Source of the DNA: an uncultured Ignavibacteria bacterium
GTDB lineage: Bacteria > Bacteroidota > Ignavibacteria > Kapaibacteriales > UBA2268
Direction: 5' to 3'
Length of the DNA: 27,191 bases
Assembly (NCBI GenBank): GCA_903911805.1
Contig: CAIWET010000399.1
Location: 1-27,191 of the forward strand
Shown: piece after piece, positions 14,964 through 22,606 of the stretch
Layout: the number at the start of each line of letters is the position of its first letter
How positions within the stretch are numbered: position 1 is the stretch's first letter
Translations under genes and position numbers: made by a program
The notes under the pieces: generated by a model
Told to the model about the DNA's origin: nothing
Seen by the model: the letters and a program-made list of their open reading frames with translations, nothing else
The model's database searches: none

Positions 14964-16655
14964 ATGAGCGAAATAAAGGAAACAGTAGTTGCTAATAATT
15001 TTATTAAAAACATTATTGACGAAGATTTAAAAAACAATAAAAATGATAGTAGAGTTCACACTCGTTTTCCTCCCGAACCTAATGGTTATTTGCATATTGG
15101 CCACGCCAAATCAATTTGTTTGAATTTTGGATTGGGAAAAGAATATAATGGTATAACTAATCTTAGATTTGATGATACTAATCCTGTAAAAGAAGACGTT
15201 GAATACGTTGATTCGATTATGGAAGACGTTAAATGGTTAGGTTTTGATTGGGAAGATAGATTGTTTTATGCTTCTGATTATTTTGATAAATTATATGATT
15301 TTGCTATTGAATTAATCAATCTTGGTTTAGCTTATGTATGCGAGCAAACTCCAGAAGAAATTCGCCAATTTAGAGGTACATTAACCGAACCTGGAAAACC
15401 TAGTCCTTATAGAGACAGAACAATTGCAGAAAATCTAGATTTATTCGGAAGAATGAAAAATGGCGAATTCCCAGATGGTACAAAAACTCTAAGAGCTAAA
15501 ATAGATATGTCGTCACCAAATATTAATATGCGTGATCCAGTTGTTTATCGTATCAAAAAAGCTCATCACCATAGAACAGGCGACAAATGGTGTATTTATC
15601 CAATGTATGATTACACTCATTGCCTATCTGATATGCTCGAAGGGATTACTCACTCAATCTGTACTTTGGAATTTGAAGACCACAGACCACTTTACGATTG
15701 GTTTTTAGATGTTTTAAAAACTCCTTGTCATCCTCAGCAAATTGAATTTGCCAGATTGAATATTAATTATACAGTTTTGAGCAAAAGAAAACTACTTCAA
15801 TTGGTTCAGGAAAATTTCGTAAATGGTTGGGACGATCCAAGAATGCCCACTATTAGTGGATTCCGCAGAAGAGGCTATACTCCAGCTGCAATTCGTGATT
15901 TTGCTGATAGAATTGGAGTTACAAAAGGTGAAAGTACAGTTGATTATAGTGTTTTAGAATTTTGCATTCGCGAAGATTTAAATAAAACTGCTCTTAGAGC
16001 AATGGCTGTAGTTAATCCATTAAAAGTTACAATCGAAAATTATCCAGACGATTTGAAAGATGATATTTTAGATGGAGTAAATAATCCTGAAAATCCAGAA
16101 GCAGGAACGAGAAAAATTAAATTTTCGAAAGTAATCTACGTAGAACGTGATGACTTTATGGAAGATCCACCAAAGAAATTCTTTAGATTGGCTCCAGGCA
16201 AAGAAGTTCGCTTAAGATATGCTTATTTTATTACTTGTAAAGAAGTTATTAAAGACGAAAATGGTGAAGTTATTGAATTAATTTGTACTTACGATCCAGC
16301 TTCACGCGGTGGAAATTCACCAGATGGCAGAAAAGTTCAAGGAACAATTCATTGGGTTTCTGCTGAATATGGAAAAACTGCTGAATTGAGATTATATGAA
16401 AATTTATTTTTAACAGAAAATCCAGATATTGCACCAGAAGGTAAAACATTCCTCGACAATATGAATCCTGATTCTTTAAAAGTTATTCAAGCTTGGGTAG
16501 AGCCATCTTTATTAGAAGCAAAAACAAATGACAAATTCCAATTCGAAAGAGTTGGGTATTTCTGTGCAGATTCTAAAGATTCCCAACCAGGTGCTCCAGT
16601 ATTTAACCGTACTGTTGGCTTAAGAGATTCTTGGGCAAAAATTGCAAAAAAATAA
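14964..16655 (+). CDS. glnS: Glutaminyl-tRNA synthetase
   Basis: A 563-aa class Ic aminoacyl-tRNA synthetase of full length. It attaches glutamine to tRNA-Gln in the cytoplasm. HIGH-type motif is PEPNGYLHIGHAKS with HIGH at 44-47. The KMSKS counterpart VLSKRK is at 271-276. The GlnRS-specific stretches RFDDTNP, EFEDHRPLYDWFLD and the C-terminal anticodon-binding beta-barrel (FFRLAPGKEVRLRYAYFI to FNRTVGLRDSW) are intact. With gltX 2.5 kb downstream, the cell probably charges glutamine directly rather than by the GatCAB amidation route, although GatCAB could still exist elsewhere. The gene is bracketed by two copies of the same inverted-repeat element. Confidence 0.97.
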   Translation: MSEIKETVVANNFIKNIIDEDLKNNKNDSRVHTRFPPEPNGYLHIGHAKSICLNFGLGKEYNGITNLRFDDTNPVKEDVEYVDSIMEDVKWLGFDWEDRLFYASDYFDKLYDFAIELINLGLAYVCEQTPEEIRQFRGTLTEPGKPSPYRDRTIAENLDLFGRMKNGEFPDGTKTLRAKIDMSSPNINMRDPVVYRIKKAHHHRTGDKWCIYPMYDYTHCLSDMLEGITHSICTLEFEDHRPLYDWFLDVLKTPCHPQQIEFARLNINYTVLSKRKLLQLVQENFVNGWDDPRMPTISGFRRRGYTPAAIRDFADRIGVTKGESTVDYSVLEFCIREDLNKTALRAMAVVNPLKVTIENYPDDLKDDILDGVNNPENPEAGTRKIKFSKVIYVERDDFMEDPPKKFFRLAPGKEVRLRYAYFITCKEVIKDENGEVIELICTYDPASRGGNSPDGRKVQGTIHWVSAEYGKTAELRLYENLFLTENPDIAPEGKTFLDNMNPDSLKVIQAWVEPSLLEAKTNDKFQFERVGYFCADSKDSQPGAPVFNRTVGLRDSWAKIAKK

Positions 16656-16685
16656 CACAAGAATCAAGGTTTAGATTTTTATATA

Positions 16686-16817
16686 GAGGTTGTCTCAAAA
16701 GTGTCATTTTGAACGAAGTTAGAAATCCAGGAATCACTTAAGTTGTTGATTATCTGGATCCTTCGTTGAGCTCAGAATGACGAAACAAGAAATTTTCTTA
16801 TCTTTTGAGACAACCTC
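16686..16817. repeat. Inverted-repeat (MITE-like) element, copy 2
   Basis: A 132-bp element with perfect 16-bp terminal inverted repeats GAGGTTGTCTCAAAAG (16686-16701) and CTTTTGAGACAACCTC (16802-16817). The interior is itself partly palindromic: GTCATTTTGAACGAAG against CTTCGTTGAGCTCAGAATGAC, and AATCCAG against CTGGATC. No coding capacity. The right end runs into TTTTTAT, so after glnS it could act as a terminator. This type of GTCATTCTGAG...GAATGAC repeat is widespread in Bacteroidota-like genomes and may be mobilised in trans. Confidence 0.85.
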
Positions 16818-16823
16818 TTTTTA

Positions 16824-16970
16824 TACCCAAACCCCTAACATATTTCCTCTCTCTTCCTTTACCCTATACCCAAAACACAAACCTCCACTCTTCCCATACC
16901 CTATACCCAATACCCAACACCCTAACACCTCCACTCTTCCAATACCCTATACCCAAAACTCAATACCCTT
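16824..16970. repeat. C-rich tract of CCC-runs, copy 2
   Basis: Immediately after the inverted-repeat element lies a 147-bp run of words such as TACCCTATACCC, CCAATACCCAACACCC and CCTCCACTCTTCC. It is strongly pyrimidine-rich on the plus strand and resembles the tracts at 3286-3401 and 18973-19110. Open frames across it are repetitive Pro/Thr/Leu-rich translations and are not supported as genes. Confidence 0.6.
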
Positions 16971-16973
16971 TTT

Positions 16974-18071
16974 TTAAAATCCAAGCTTAAATCCAACACC
17001 AAAATAATTACTATTATAATCAAAAACCGGAGTATTAGAAGAATTATTTGTATAATTATAATTCATATTAACTTTAAGATTGCCAAATGATTTTTCGAGA
17101 TTCAAGCCAATTCCACTTGATTTATCTGCTCTATTTGGATTAATAATTTCAACATCTTCACTGTATTGATATGAATAATCTTTAGCAAAATAGAATCCGA
17201 ATAATTGTAATTTTATATCAAAAAAGGTATAATGACTCAAAGTCAATGTTGCTTCATTGCTCTGGTATGTATATGAATCATCGTAAATATCTTTCTCGAA
17301 AACTAAGTCTGGATTGAAGGACAGTAAATCACTTGTCGTGGAGCTTAAGTTCATACTTTTTGCTAACAACAAACTCAAACCTGTTCTGTCTGCCAATGAT
17401 TGTCCAATTTTTACTGATGCAATTGCCTGAGCAAATGATTGGCTTGCACTTGTGTTATTCTTTCCTTTTCCAGAGAAACTGAATAATTTATCAGAAAAAT
17501 TCTTATAACCATAATCGACTTCAGCGGAGATGCTTGTATTTGTTTCGAATGATGTTTTCAAACCAATATAAGCTACATTCTCCATATAAGAGAAATCGGG
17601 CATTGAATAATAGTCCTTTAAATTGACAACATTTCCTATGCTCAAACTGGTTATTTCAGAAAATCTATAATTATAACCTACAGAAAAATCATAATGATTA
17701 TTGTTATAATAACTAAAATCACCACTATTTAATTTAAAACCGAACATACCAGTAAAGATTAAATCACTCTCATTATTTGCACCAAAATGATTATTGAATT
17801 TTATTCCAATCGTATTATCATTTAATTGGGCATAAGCAAGATTTGGAATTAAAGAGTAATTTGTATTTAAATTGAGTCCAAAGCTATTATCAGCAGATTT
17901 ATATGCCAGCAAAATATTAGTAGAATTGATATTTATTGGCTCAGATCCTTGATAATGAAAAGGATTTTGATCGTAGTTTGAATTTAGTGAAAATGAATTT
18001 TTCCATTCTGCATTGGCATTATTAAATAAAAACAACACCGAGATAACGAGATTTATAATTATATTTTTCAT
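16974..18071 (-). CDS. Putative outer-membrane beta-barrel protein
   Basis: A 365-aa protein with a signal peptide (MKNIIINLVISVLFLFNNANA, cleavage near 21). The body is a continuous series of alternating-residue strands and Asn/Ser/Asp-rich turns (for example ILLAYKSADNSFGLNLNTNYSL cut into strands, IGLKTSFETNTSISAEVDYGY). It ends with FGVGFKLGF, where a terminal Phe is typical of BAM-inserted barrels. No named family was recognised. It is downstream of the Asp-loop protein gene (18154-18600) on the same strand, but a terminator at 18094-18127 lies between them, so its expression may depend on partial read-through from the sigma-54 promoter or on its own promoter. Confidence 0.68.
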   Translation of the reverse strand: MKNIIINLVISVLFLFNNANAEWKNSFSLNSNYDQNPFHYQGSEPININSTNILLAYKSADNSFGLNLNTNYSLIPNLAYAQLNDNTIGIKFNNHFGANNESDLIFTGMFGFKLNSGDFSYYNNNHYDFSVGYNYRFSEITSLSIGNVVNLKDYYSMPDFSYMENVAYIGLKTSFETNTSISAEVDYGYKNFSDKLFSFSGKGKNNTSASQSFAQAIASVKIGQSLADRTGLSLLLAKSMNLSSTTSDLLSFNPDLVFEKDIYDDSYTYQSNEATLTLSHYTFFDIKLQLFGFYFAKDYSYQYSEDVEIINPNRADKSSGIGLNLEKSFGNLKVNMNYNYTNNSSNTPVFDYNSNYFGVGFKLGF

Positions 18072-18093
18072 AACATTTTTTCTTATATATTTT

Positions 18094-18127
18094 TATTAAA
18101 AAATCCGACAATTTAATTGCCGGATTT
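18094..18127 (-). terminator. Rho-independent terminator between two minus-strand genes
   Basis: On the minus strand AAATCCGGCAAT and ATTGTCGGATTT (18127-18116 with 18112-18101) pair over a 3-nt loop, with one G-U type mismatch. They are followed by a T-rich run TTAATAAAAA preceded by TTT. It lies 27 bp past the Asp-loop protein stop codon. Confidence 0.7.
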
Positions 18128-18153
18128 TTAGTTTAACTTGTTTTTGGGGAATT

Positions 18154-18600
18154 TTATTGATTTAAATCGCAAATACCGTCTCCATCTGCATCAATAAAGT
18201 TAGGTCTGCTTGTTCCTTTGTTCTTTTTGCCAGCACCAGTGCCTGTTCCAGTTCCTGTAGTATTTAAGTCACAAATACCGTCGCCATTTGCATCTACAAA
18301 ATTAGGTTTTTCTTTGCCCATATTTCTTTTGCCTGTTCCAGTTCCTGTTCCTGTTGTGTTGTTGTCACAAATACCATCGCCATTTGCATCTACAAAATTA
18401 GGTTTTGTTGTTCCTTGATTTCTGATTGCTGTGCCAGTATAGGTATCGCAAACACCATCGCTATTTGCATCAACAAATTTTGTGCCTTTTGATGCTGTGT
18501 TTCCCATTTTACCTTTTCCAAAAGGTTGTGCGTTTGATTCTGATACTAATAAAACTGTTACTAGTAAGATTGCTGCTAAAAATCCAATGTGCTTTTTCAT
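18154..18600 (-). CDS. Secreted protein with four DxNxDGxCD loops
   Basis: A 148-aa protein with a signal peptide ending near ESNAQ (residue 25). The mature chain consists of four repeats of (K/N)F(V/I)DA(N/D)xDG(V/I)CD at 41-52, 68-79, 100-111 and 134-145, separated by Thr/Gly/Lys-rich linkers (TGTGTGTG). Each loop has DxNxDGxCD spacing like TSP3 or EF-hand calcium loops, with one Cys per loop. The protein is homologous in its loops to the secreted proteins at 11958-12746 and 14255-14581. The start has an AAGGAAAA ribosome binding site (18605-18612). A TTGGCACG promoter (18690-18708) and TTCGACA sites (18769-18808) lie upstream, as for the 11958 gene. Function unknown; divalent-metal binding at the cell surface is inferred. 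Confidence 0.8.
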   Translation of the reverse strand: MKKHIGFLAAILLVTVLLVSESNAQPFGKGKMGNTASKGTKFVDANSDGVCDTYTGTAIRNQGTTKPNFVDANGDGICDNNTTGTGTGTGKRNMGKEKPNFVDANGDGICDLNTTGTGTGTGAGKKNKGTSRPNFIDADGDGICDLNQ

Positions 18601-18689
18601 AATTTTTTCCTTAATTTTTTATTTTTTAAATAAAAGCTTTTGCTTTTTTTTATTTTCTTTTTTACTAACGGCGCCAATACTAATACTAA

Positions 18690-18708
18690 ATACATTTTGC
18701 GTGCCAAG
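18690..18708 (-). promoter_or_regulatory. Candidate sigma-54 promoter for the four-loop protein
   Basis: On the minus strand the sequence is CTTGGCACG then CAAAATGTATT. The GG (18705-18704) is followed by 10 nt and GT (18693-18692). The -24 element is perfect; the -12 element is ATGT instead of TTGC, so weaker. Predicted transcription start is about 18680, giving an ~80-nt leader. Confidence 0.55.
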
Positions 18709-18768
18709 AATTTTTATCATTGATTTATAAAGACTTAACAATTTTTGAGCAATAAATTTTATTAAATA

Positions 18769-18808
18769 TTCGACATTTTTGTCATTAATATATCATAAAA
18801 TTGTCGAG
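18769..18808. promoter_or_regulatory. Candidate upstream activator site for the four-loop protein
   Basis: TTCGACATTTTTGT (18769-18782) and, inverted, the complement CTCGACAATTTT (18808-18797) lie 32 bp apart. The first differs by one base from TTCGACAATTTTGT at 11809-11822, and the second shares an exact 11-mer TCGACAATTTT with it. The distal half-site is about 100 bp upstream of the -24 GG here and at the 11887 promoter. The inner GACA-TTTT-TGTC is a perfect short palindrome. Confidence 0.55.
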
Positions 18809-18880
18809 TTAATATACATTTTTATAATTATAGAACTAATTAGCAATTAATTTTGAATCTTTTTTATAAATTTGCTCCTG

Positions 18881-18957
18881 TTATTCAATCCCTATCGGTA
18901 TTGTAGGAATTAATTATTTCCATTCTGTTACTATTATTTTATAATGATAGGATAAAG
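18881..18957. repeat. Dispersed hairpin repeat, copy 2
   Basis: A diverged copy of the repeat at 3186-3270 with TTATTCAATCCC, GTTACTA, TTTTAT and GATAAAG in the same order. The CAATCCC/GGTATTG hairpin carries one mismatch. A C-rich tract follows within about 20 bp, as at the first copy. Confidence 0.5.
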
Positions 18958-18972
18958 CATAAGAAATTAATA

Positions 18973-19110
18973 TAACATCTCCTCTTCCTAAACCCACCAC
19001 CCTAAACCCAATACCCTAACATCTCTTCTCTTCCTAAACCCACCACCCTAAACCCAATACCCTAACATCTCCTCTTCCCATACCCAATACCCCAAACCCA
19101 ATACCCTAAT
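18973..19110. repeat. C-rich tract with three tandem units, copy 3
   Basis: Three tandem units of about 44, 46 and 48 bp start with TAACATCTC (18973, 19017, 19063) and contain CTCTTCCTAAACCCACCACCC then AAACCCAATACCC. It is the most regular of the three C-rich tracts. It fills most of the gene-free interval between the Asp-loop protein and gltX. Many GGG triplets on the minus strand would permit quadruplexes; this was not tested. No CRISPR-like unique spacers exist. Confidence 0.65.
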
Positions 19111-19212
19111 AACAAATTTTCGTTCAAAATTCTTTTGTTTTTTCGTATGTCCTAAAAATTTCGTAATTTAATGGCTTGATTATATTAAAAAATAGATTTG
19201 TTAAGGAAAGAT

Positions 19213-20667
19213 ATGTCAGTTAGAGTTAGATTTGCTCCTTCGCCAACAGGTTATTTGCACGTTGGTGGGCTAAGAACTGCTCTTTATAACTATTTATTTG
19301 CCAAGCATCACGGTGGTAAGTGCATTTTAAGAATAGAAGATACCGATAGAACTAGATTAGTTGAAAATGCTACCGAAATGCTAATTGATTCATTAAGCTG
19401 GGCAGGAATTAATTTTGACGAAGGTCCCGTTCAAGGTGGTGATTGTGGTCCTTATATCCAATCACAAAGATTTGATTTATATAGAGAATATTGCAATAAA
19501 TTAATAGATTCTGGTGCGGCATATTATGCTTTTGATAATGCAGAAGAAATCGACGCAATGCGCGATCGTTTGCAAAAAGCTGGATTAAATCCGAAGTATG
19601 ACCGTACAACAATGAAAAACCATTACACTTTAGGCGAGGAAGAAACCAAAAAACTTTTAGCTGAAAATGTACCTCACGTTGTTAGATTAAAAGTTCCAAT
19701 GGAAGAAGATATTCGTTTTACTGATATTATCAGAGGCGATGTTTCAATCAATGGCAGAGAAGTAGATGACCAGGTTTTATTAAAATCTGATGGTTTCCCT
19801 ACTTACCATTTAGCTAATGTGATTGATGATTACTCAATGAAAATTACACACGTTATTCGTGGTGAAGAATGGTTAACATCTACTCCAAAGCACGTTTTAC
19901 TTTATGATGCTTTTGGATGGGAACGTCCACAATTTGCACACTTGCCATTGTTGCTCAATAAAGATAAATCTAAATTGAGTAAACGCCAAGGCGATGTTGC
20001 TGTTGAAGATTATAGAGCTAAAGGATATTTTAAAGATACTATTGTAAACTTTGTAGCTCTTTTGGGTTGGAATCCAACTGCAGATAGAGAAATTTATACT
20101 TTAGATGAACTAATTAGTTCATTTTCTCTTGAAAAAGTAAATAAAGGTGGAGCTGTATTCGATATTCAAAAATTAGAATGGATGAATGCACAATATTTAA
20201 AAGCATTAGACCCTGATTATTTAGCTCAGGAATTTATGCCAATGCTCGAAGAAGCTGGAATTAATGGTATTTCGAATGAATATGCTGCAAAATGCATAAC
20301 TTTATTCAAAGAAAGACTTCATTTCTTGTCTGAATTAATTCCTAATGCAAGATTTTTATTCGAAAATCCAACTGAATTTGAAGAAGCATATCTTGAAAAA
20401 CATTGGAAAGAAAATACAATGGATATCGTAATGCCATTGGTAAATATTTTGAAAAATGAGGAAGATTATTCTCATCAAAATTTACACGATAAAACAAAAG
20501 AATACGTTGAATCTGCAGGATTAAAATTAAAAGATGTTATTCATCCATTAAGATTGATGATTACTGGTCGCTCTGTAGGTGCCGGTATGTTCGAGACAAT
20601 GGAAATTGTTGGCAGAGAAAAATGTATCCAAAGATATGATTATTTTATTGAAAAATATGGTAAGTAA
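19213..20667 (+). CDS. gltX: Glutamyl-tRNA synthetase
   Basis: From ATG 19213 the protein is 484 aa, with an AAGGAAAG ribosome binding site just upstream; a TTG five codons earlier is not needed. The HIGH motif is SPTGYLHVGG (HVGG at 16-19) and KLSKR is at 254-258. RIEDTDRTR, FPTYHLANVIDDY, THVIRGEEWL and the anticodon-binding C-terminal half are all present, so it is full length. It charges tRNA-Glu in the cytoplasm. With GlnRS in the same window it is likely to be a discriminating enzyme, but that is not provable from sequence alone. The 3' end overlaps the lipoprotein gene by 11 bp, and an orphan sigma-54 activator follows, making an unusual three-gene unit. Confidence 0.97.
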   Translation: MSVRVRFAPSPTGYLHVGGLRTALYNYLFAKHHGGKCILRIEDTDRTRLVENATEMLIDSLSWAGINFDEGPVQGGDCGPYIQSQRFDLYREYCNKLIDSGAAYYAFDNAEEIDAMRDRLQKAGLNPKYDRTTMKNHYTLGEEETKKLLAENVPHVVRLKVPMEEDIRFTDIIRGDVSINGREVDDQVLLKSDGFPTYHLANVIDDYSMKITHVIRGEEWLTSTPKHVLLYDAFGWERPQFAHLPLLLNKDKSKLSKRQGDVAVEDYRAKGYFKDTIVNFVALLGWNPTADREIYTLDELISSFSLEKVNKGGAVFDIQKLEWMNAQYLKALDPDYLAQEFMPMLEEAGINGISNEYAAKCITLFKERLHFLSELIPNARFLFENPTEFEEAYLEKHWKENTMDIVMPLVNILKNEEDYSHQNLHDKTKEYVESAGLKLKDVIHPLRLMITGRSVGAGMFETMEIVGREKCIQRYDYFIEKYGK

Positions 20668-21187
20668 AATTTTTAGAATATTTGCAATTGTTTTATTTGC
20701 TTTAGGTGCTTTTGTTGCCTGCACTCAGCATTCGGCTTCTGTAACAAAAGGTGATAAACCTTACGCTTGCATAAAGAGCAATTTTGCTGATTTAAAAATC
20801 AGATTTGGCACAAAGATAAAAATATTAGATAGTGCAAATAATGCAATTTCAAAGTATTATGGCTATCAGATTGATACAAAAGGTGAAATAGTTTTTTTTG
20901 ATGATAGGAATTCTAATTCAAAAATATTTACACCTTTGGCAGTAATCAGCAGTGAAGATTATTGCAGGATTTACCACTGGTCTAAAAAAATTGTTTTAGA
21001 CCAACCGGTTCTCAATGAAATTGGTGATACTCTTAAGTTTTTCGAATTTGAAAACGAAAAAACGAGTATTTTTCAAAGGAATACTTGGCATCCAGGGTTT
21101 AAAACTTTGGGCAGTAAAATCACCAGAACTTATATTGATTCAGTCAATATTATTGTACGTAAATATTTAAAAAACACGATTGATTAA
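20657..21187 (+). CDS. Putative lipoprotein of unknown function
   Basis: From ATG 20657 the protein is 176 aa. It starts inside the last codons of gltX (11 bp overlap). The N-terminus MVSKIFRIFAIVLFALGAFVAC is a lipoprotein-type signal with candidate lipidated Cys22, although Phe at -3 is not the usual Leu. The rest is a mixed alpha/beta chain with no recognised domain (DLKIRFGTKIKILDSANNAISKYYGYQIDTKGEIVFF cut to strands). An in-frame ATG at 20579 would extend it over gltX coding sequence and lose the signal, so it is rejected. It is followed after 8 bp by the sigma-54 activator gene, suggesting co-transcription. Confidence 0.7.
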   Translation: MVSKIFRIFAIVLFALGAFVACTQHSASVTKGDKPYACIKSNFADLKIRFGTKIKILDSANNAISKYYGYQIDTKGEIVFFDDRNSNSKIFTPLAVISSEDYCRIYHWSKKIVLDQPVLNEIGDTLKFFEFENEKTSIFQRNTWHPGFKTLGSKITRTYIDSVNIIVRKYLKNTID

Positions 21188-21195
21188 GGATAGAT

Positions 21196-22605
21196 ATGGA
21201 ACAGAAATTAAACATTTTGATTTCTGACGATAACGTAGAATTTTGCAGAACAGTTGCTGACATCGTTCAGTCGTTTGGTTATGAGACTATTACGATGCAC
21301 GAACCTCAGGCAACTATGGATTTTATTGATAAAAATATTAAGAAATTGTCAGTAATTCTTCTTGATATTGAATTTGGTCCTGGCATTATTCTTTCGGGTA
21401 TCAATATATTAGAGCATTGCAGAAAATATCATCCAGCAATTCCTGTAATTATGATTACCGGAAAAGGGACTGTAGAAACTGCCGTTAAAGCAACAAAACT
21501 CGGCGCTGTAAATTTCATCGAGAAAAATACTTTAAGCAAGGAGAAGCTCCACGAGGTACTTACAAGTGCTATATCTAAACTTAATTTAAAAGGCGAAGCC
21601 AAAGAAATCCAAAAATTCTTAGAATCCACAGGTATTATTGGCAAATCTAAAAAAATCATCGAAGTTGGCGATTCAATTATTCGCTTCGGAAGAACTGACC
21701 TCAACGTTTTAATTACTGGAGAAACAGGAACAGGAAAGAAATTAGTTGCCAAGGCGATTCACTCTGTTTCAAGAAGAGCTAAATACCCGATGGTTACAGT
21801 TGATATTCCAAATATCCCAAGAGAATTGTTCCAAAGTGAACTTTTTGGGCATTATAAGGGTTCATTTACTGGCGCACACGATTCTAAAAAAGGTCTTTTC
21901 CATCAAGCAAATCGCGGAACGCTATTCTTAGATGAAATTGGTGATTTATCATTAGATTTACAATCAAGTTTATTCATTCCAATTGAAGAGAAATTAGTAA
22001 GACGTGTCGGCTCATCCGAATCAGAAGAGCTTGACGTTAGATTTGTTTCTGCTACCGATAAAGATTTGCTCTATGCAATGAAAGAATCAAGATTTAGAGA
22101 ACAACTTTATCACCGCTTAAGAGAGTGCGAAATTCATATTCCACCATTGAGAGAAAGAGTTGAAGATATTCCTGAAATTATTGATTTTTACTTGCATAAA
22201 CACAATTTGAGTTATGACGATAGTAAAGCTTTTTCACCTGCTGCAATCGAATATATGCAAGAGCACGAATGGACTGGCAACGTTAGGGAAATGGCTTCAG
22301 TTGTGAGATTAGTTTTGCAAACGGTTTCTTCTATGCAAATTGAAGTATCAGATTTGCATAGAATTATTTCAAATAAAGCACTGCCAAATAACGGAGATTT
22401 TCAGTCTGAAGCATTGCTTTCCAGTGGAAGAACTCTAAGAGAAGATTTGCAGGAACTCGATAAAAAGAAAATCGAATCTACTTTGGAAAAATGTAATGGC
22501 AACGTAAGTAAAGCTGCCGCAATGCTTGACATTTCCAGAGAAACCTTGCATAATAAAATAAGAAAATACGGAATTAATACTCAGTTATTCAGAGTTAAAA
22601 ACTAA
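21196..22605 (+). CDS. Orphan sigma-54-dependent response regulator (NtrC family)
   Basis: A 469-aa protein with an N-terminal receiver (phospho-acceptor Asp57 in VILLDIE), an AAA+ activator domain and a Fis-type HTH (NVSKAAAMLDISRETLHNKIRKYG). Walker A is GETGTGKK at 175-182 and Walker B TLFLDEIGD. The sigma-54 contact loop is GSFTGA at 222-227 rather than GAFTGA. A ribosome site AAGGATAG precedes the ATG. No histidine kinase is adjacent; the operon position behind gltX and a lipoprotein is odd. It may act on the sugar-kinase promoter or elsewhere, and could share targets with the regulator at 12879, with which it shows only family-level similarity. It converges on the porin gene with a 1-bp gap and no visible terminator between them. 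Confidence 0.92.
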   Translation: MEQKLNILISDDNVEFCRTVADIVQSFGYETITMHEPQATMDFIDKNIKKLSVILLDIEFGPGIILSGINILEHCRKYHPAIPVIMITGKGTVETAVKATKLGAVNFIEKNTLSKEKLHEVLTSAISKLNLKGEAKEIQKFLESTGIIGKSKKIIEVGDSIIRFGRTDLNVLITGETGTGKKLVAKAIHSVSRRAKYPMVTVDIPNIPRELFQSELFGHYKGSFTGAHDSKKGLFHQANRGTLFLDEIGDLSLDLQSSLFIPIEEKLVRRVGSSESEELDVRFVSATDKDLLYAMKESRFREQLYHRLRECEIHIPPLRERVEDIPEIIDFYLHKHNLSYDDSKAFSPAAIEYMQEHEWTGNVREMASVVRLVLQTVSSMQIEVSDLHRIISNKALPNNGDFQSEALLSSGRTLREDLQELDKKKIESTLEKCNGNVSKAAAMLDISRETLHNKIRKYGINTQLFRVKN

Positions 22606-22606
22606 T

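Noticed and set aside
16777..16990. Open frames across the second C-rich tract
   Set aside because: They translate to low-complexity Pro/Thr/Leu strings with no start signal and follow the repeat composition.
18973..19110. CRISPR array
   Set aside because: The units are contiguous C-rich repeats without unique spacers, and no cas genes are present.
20579..20656. Longer start for the lipoprotein gene
   Set aside because: It would overlap gltX by 89 bp and hide the lipoprotein signal.
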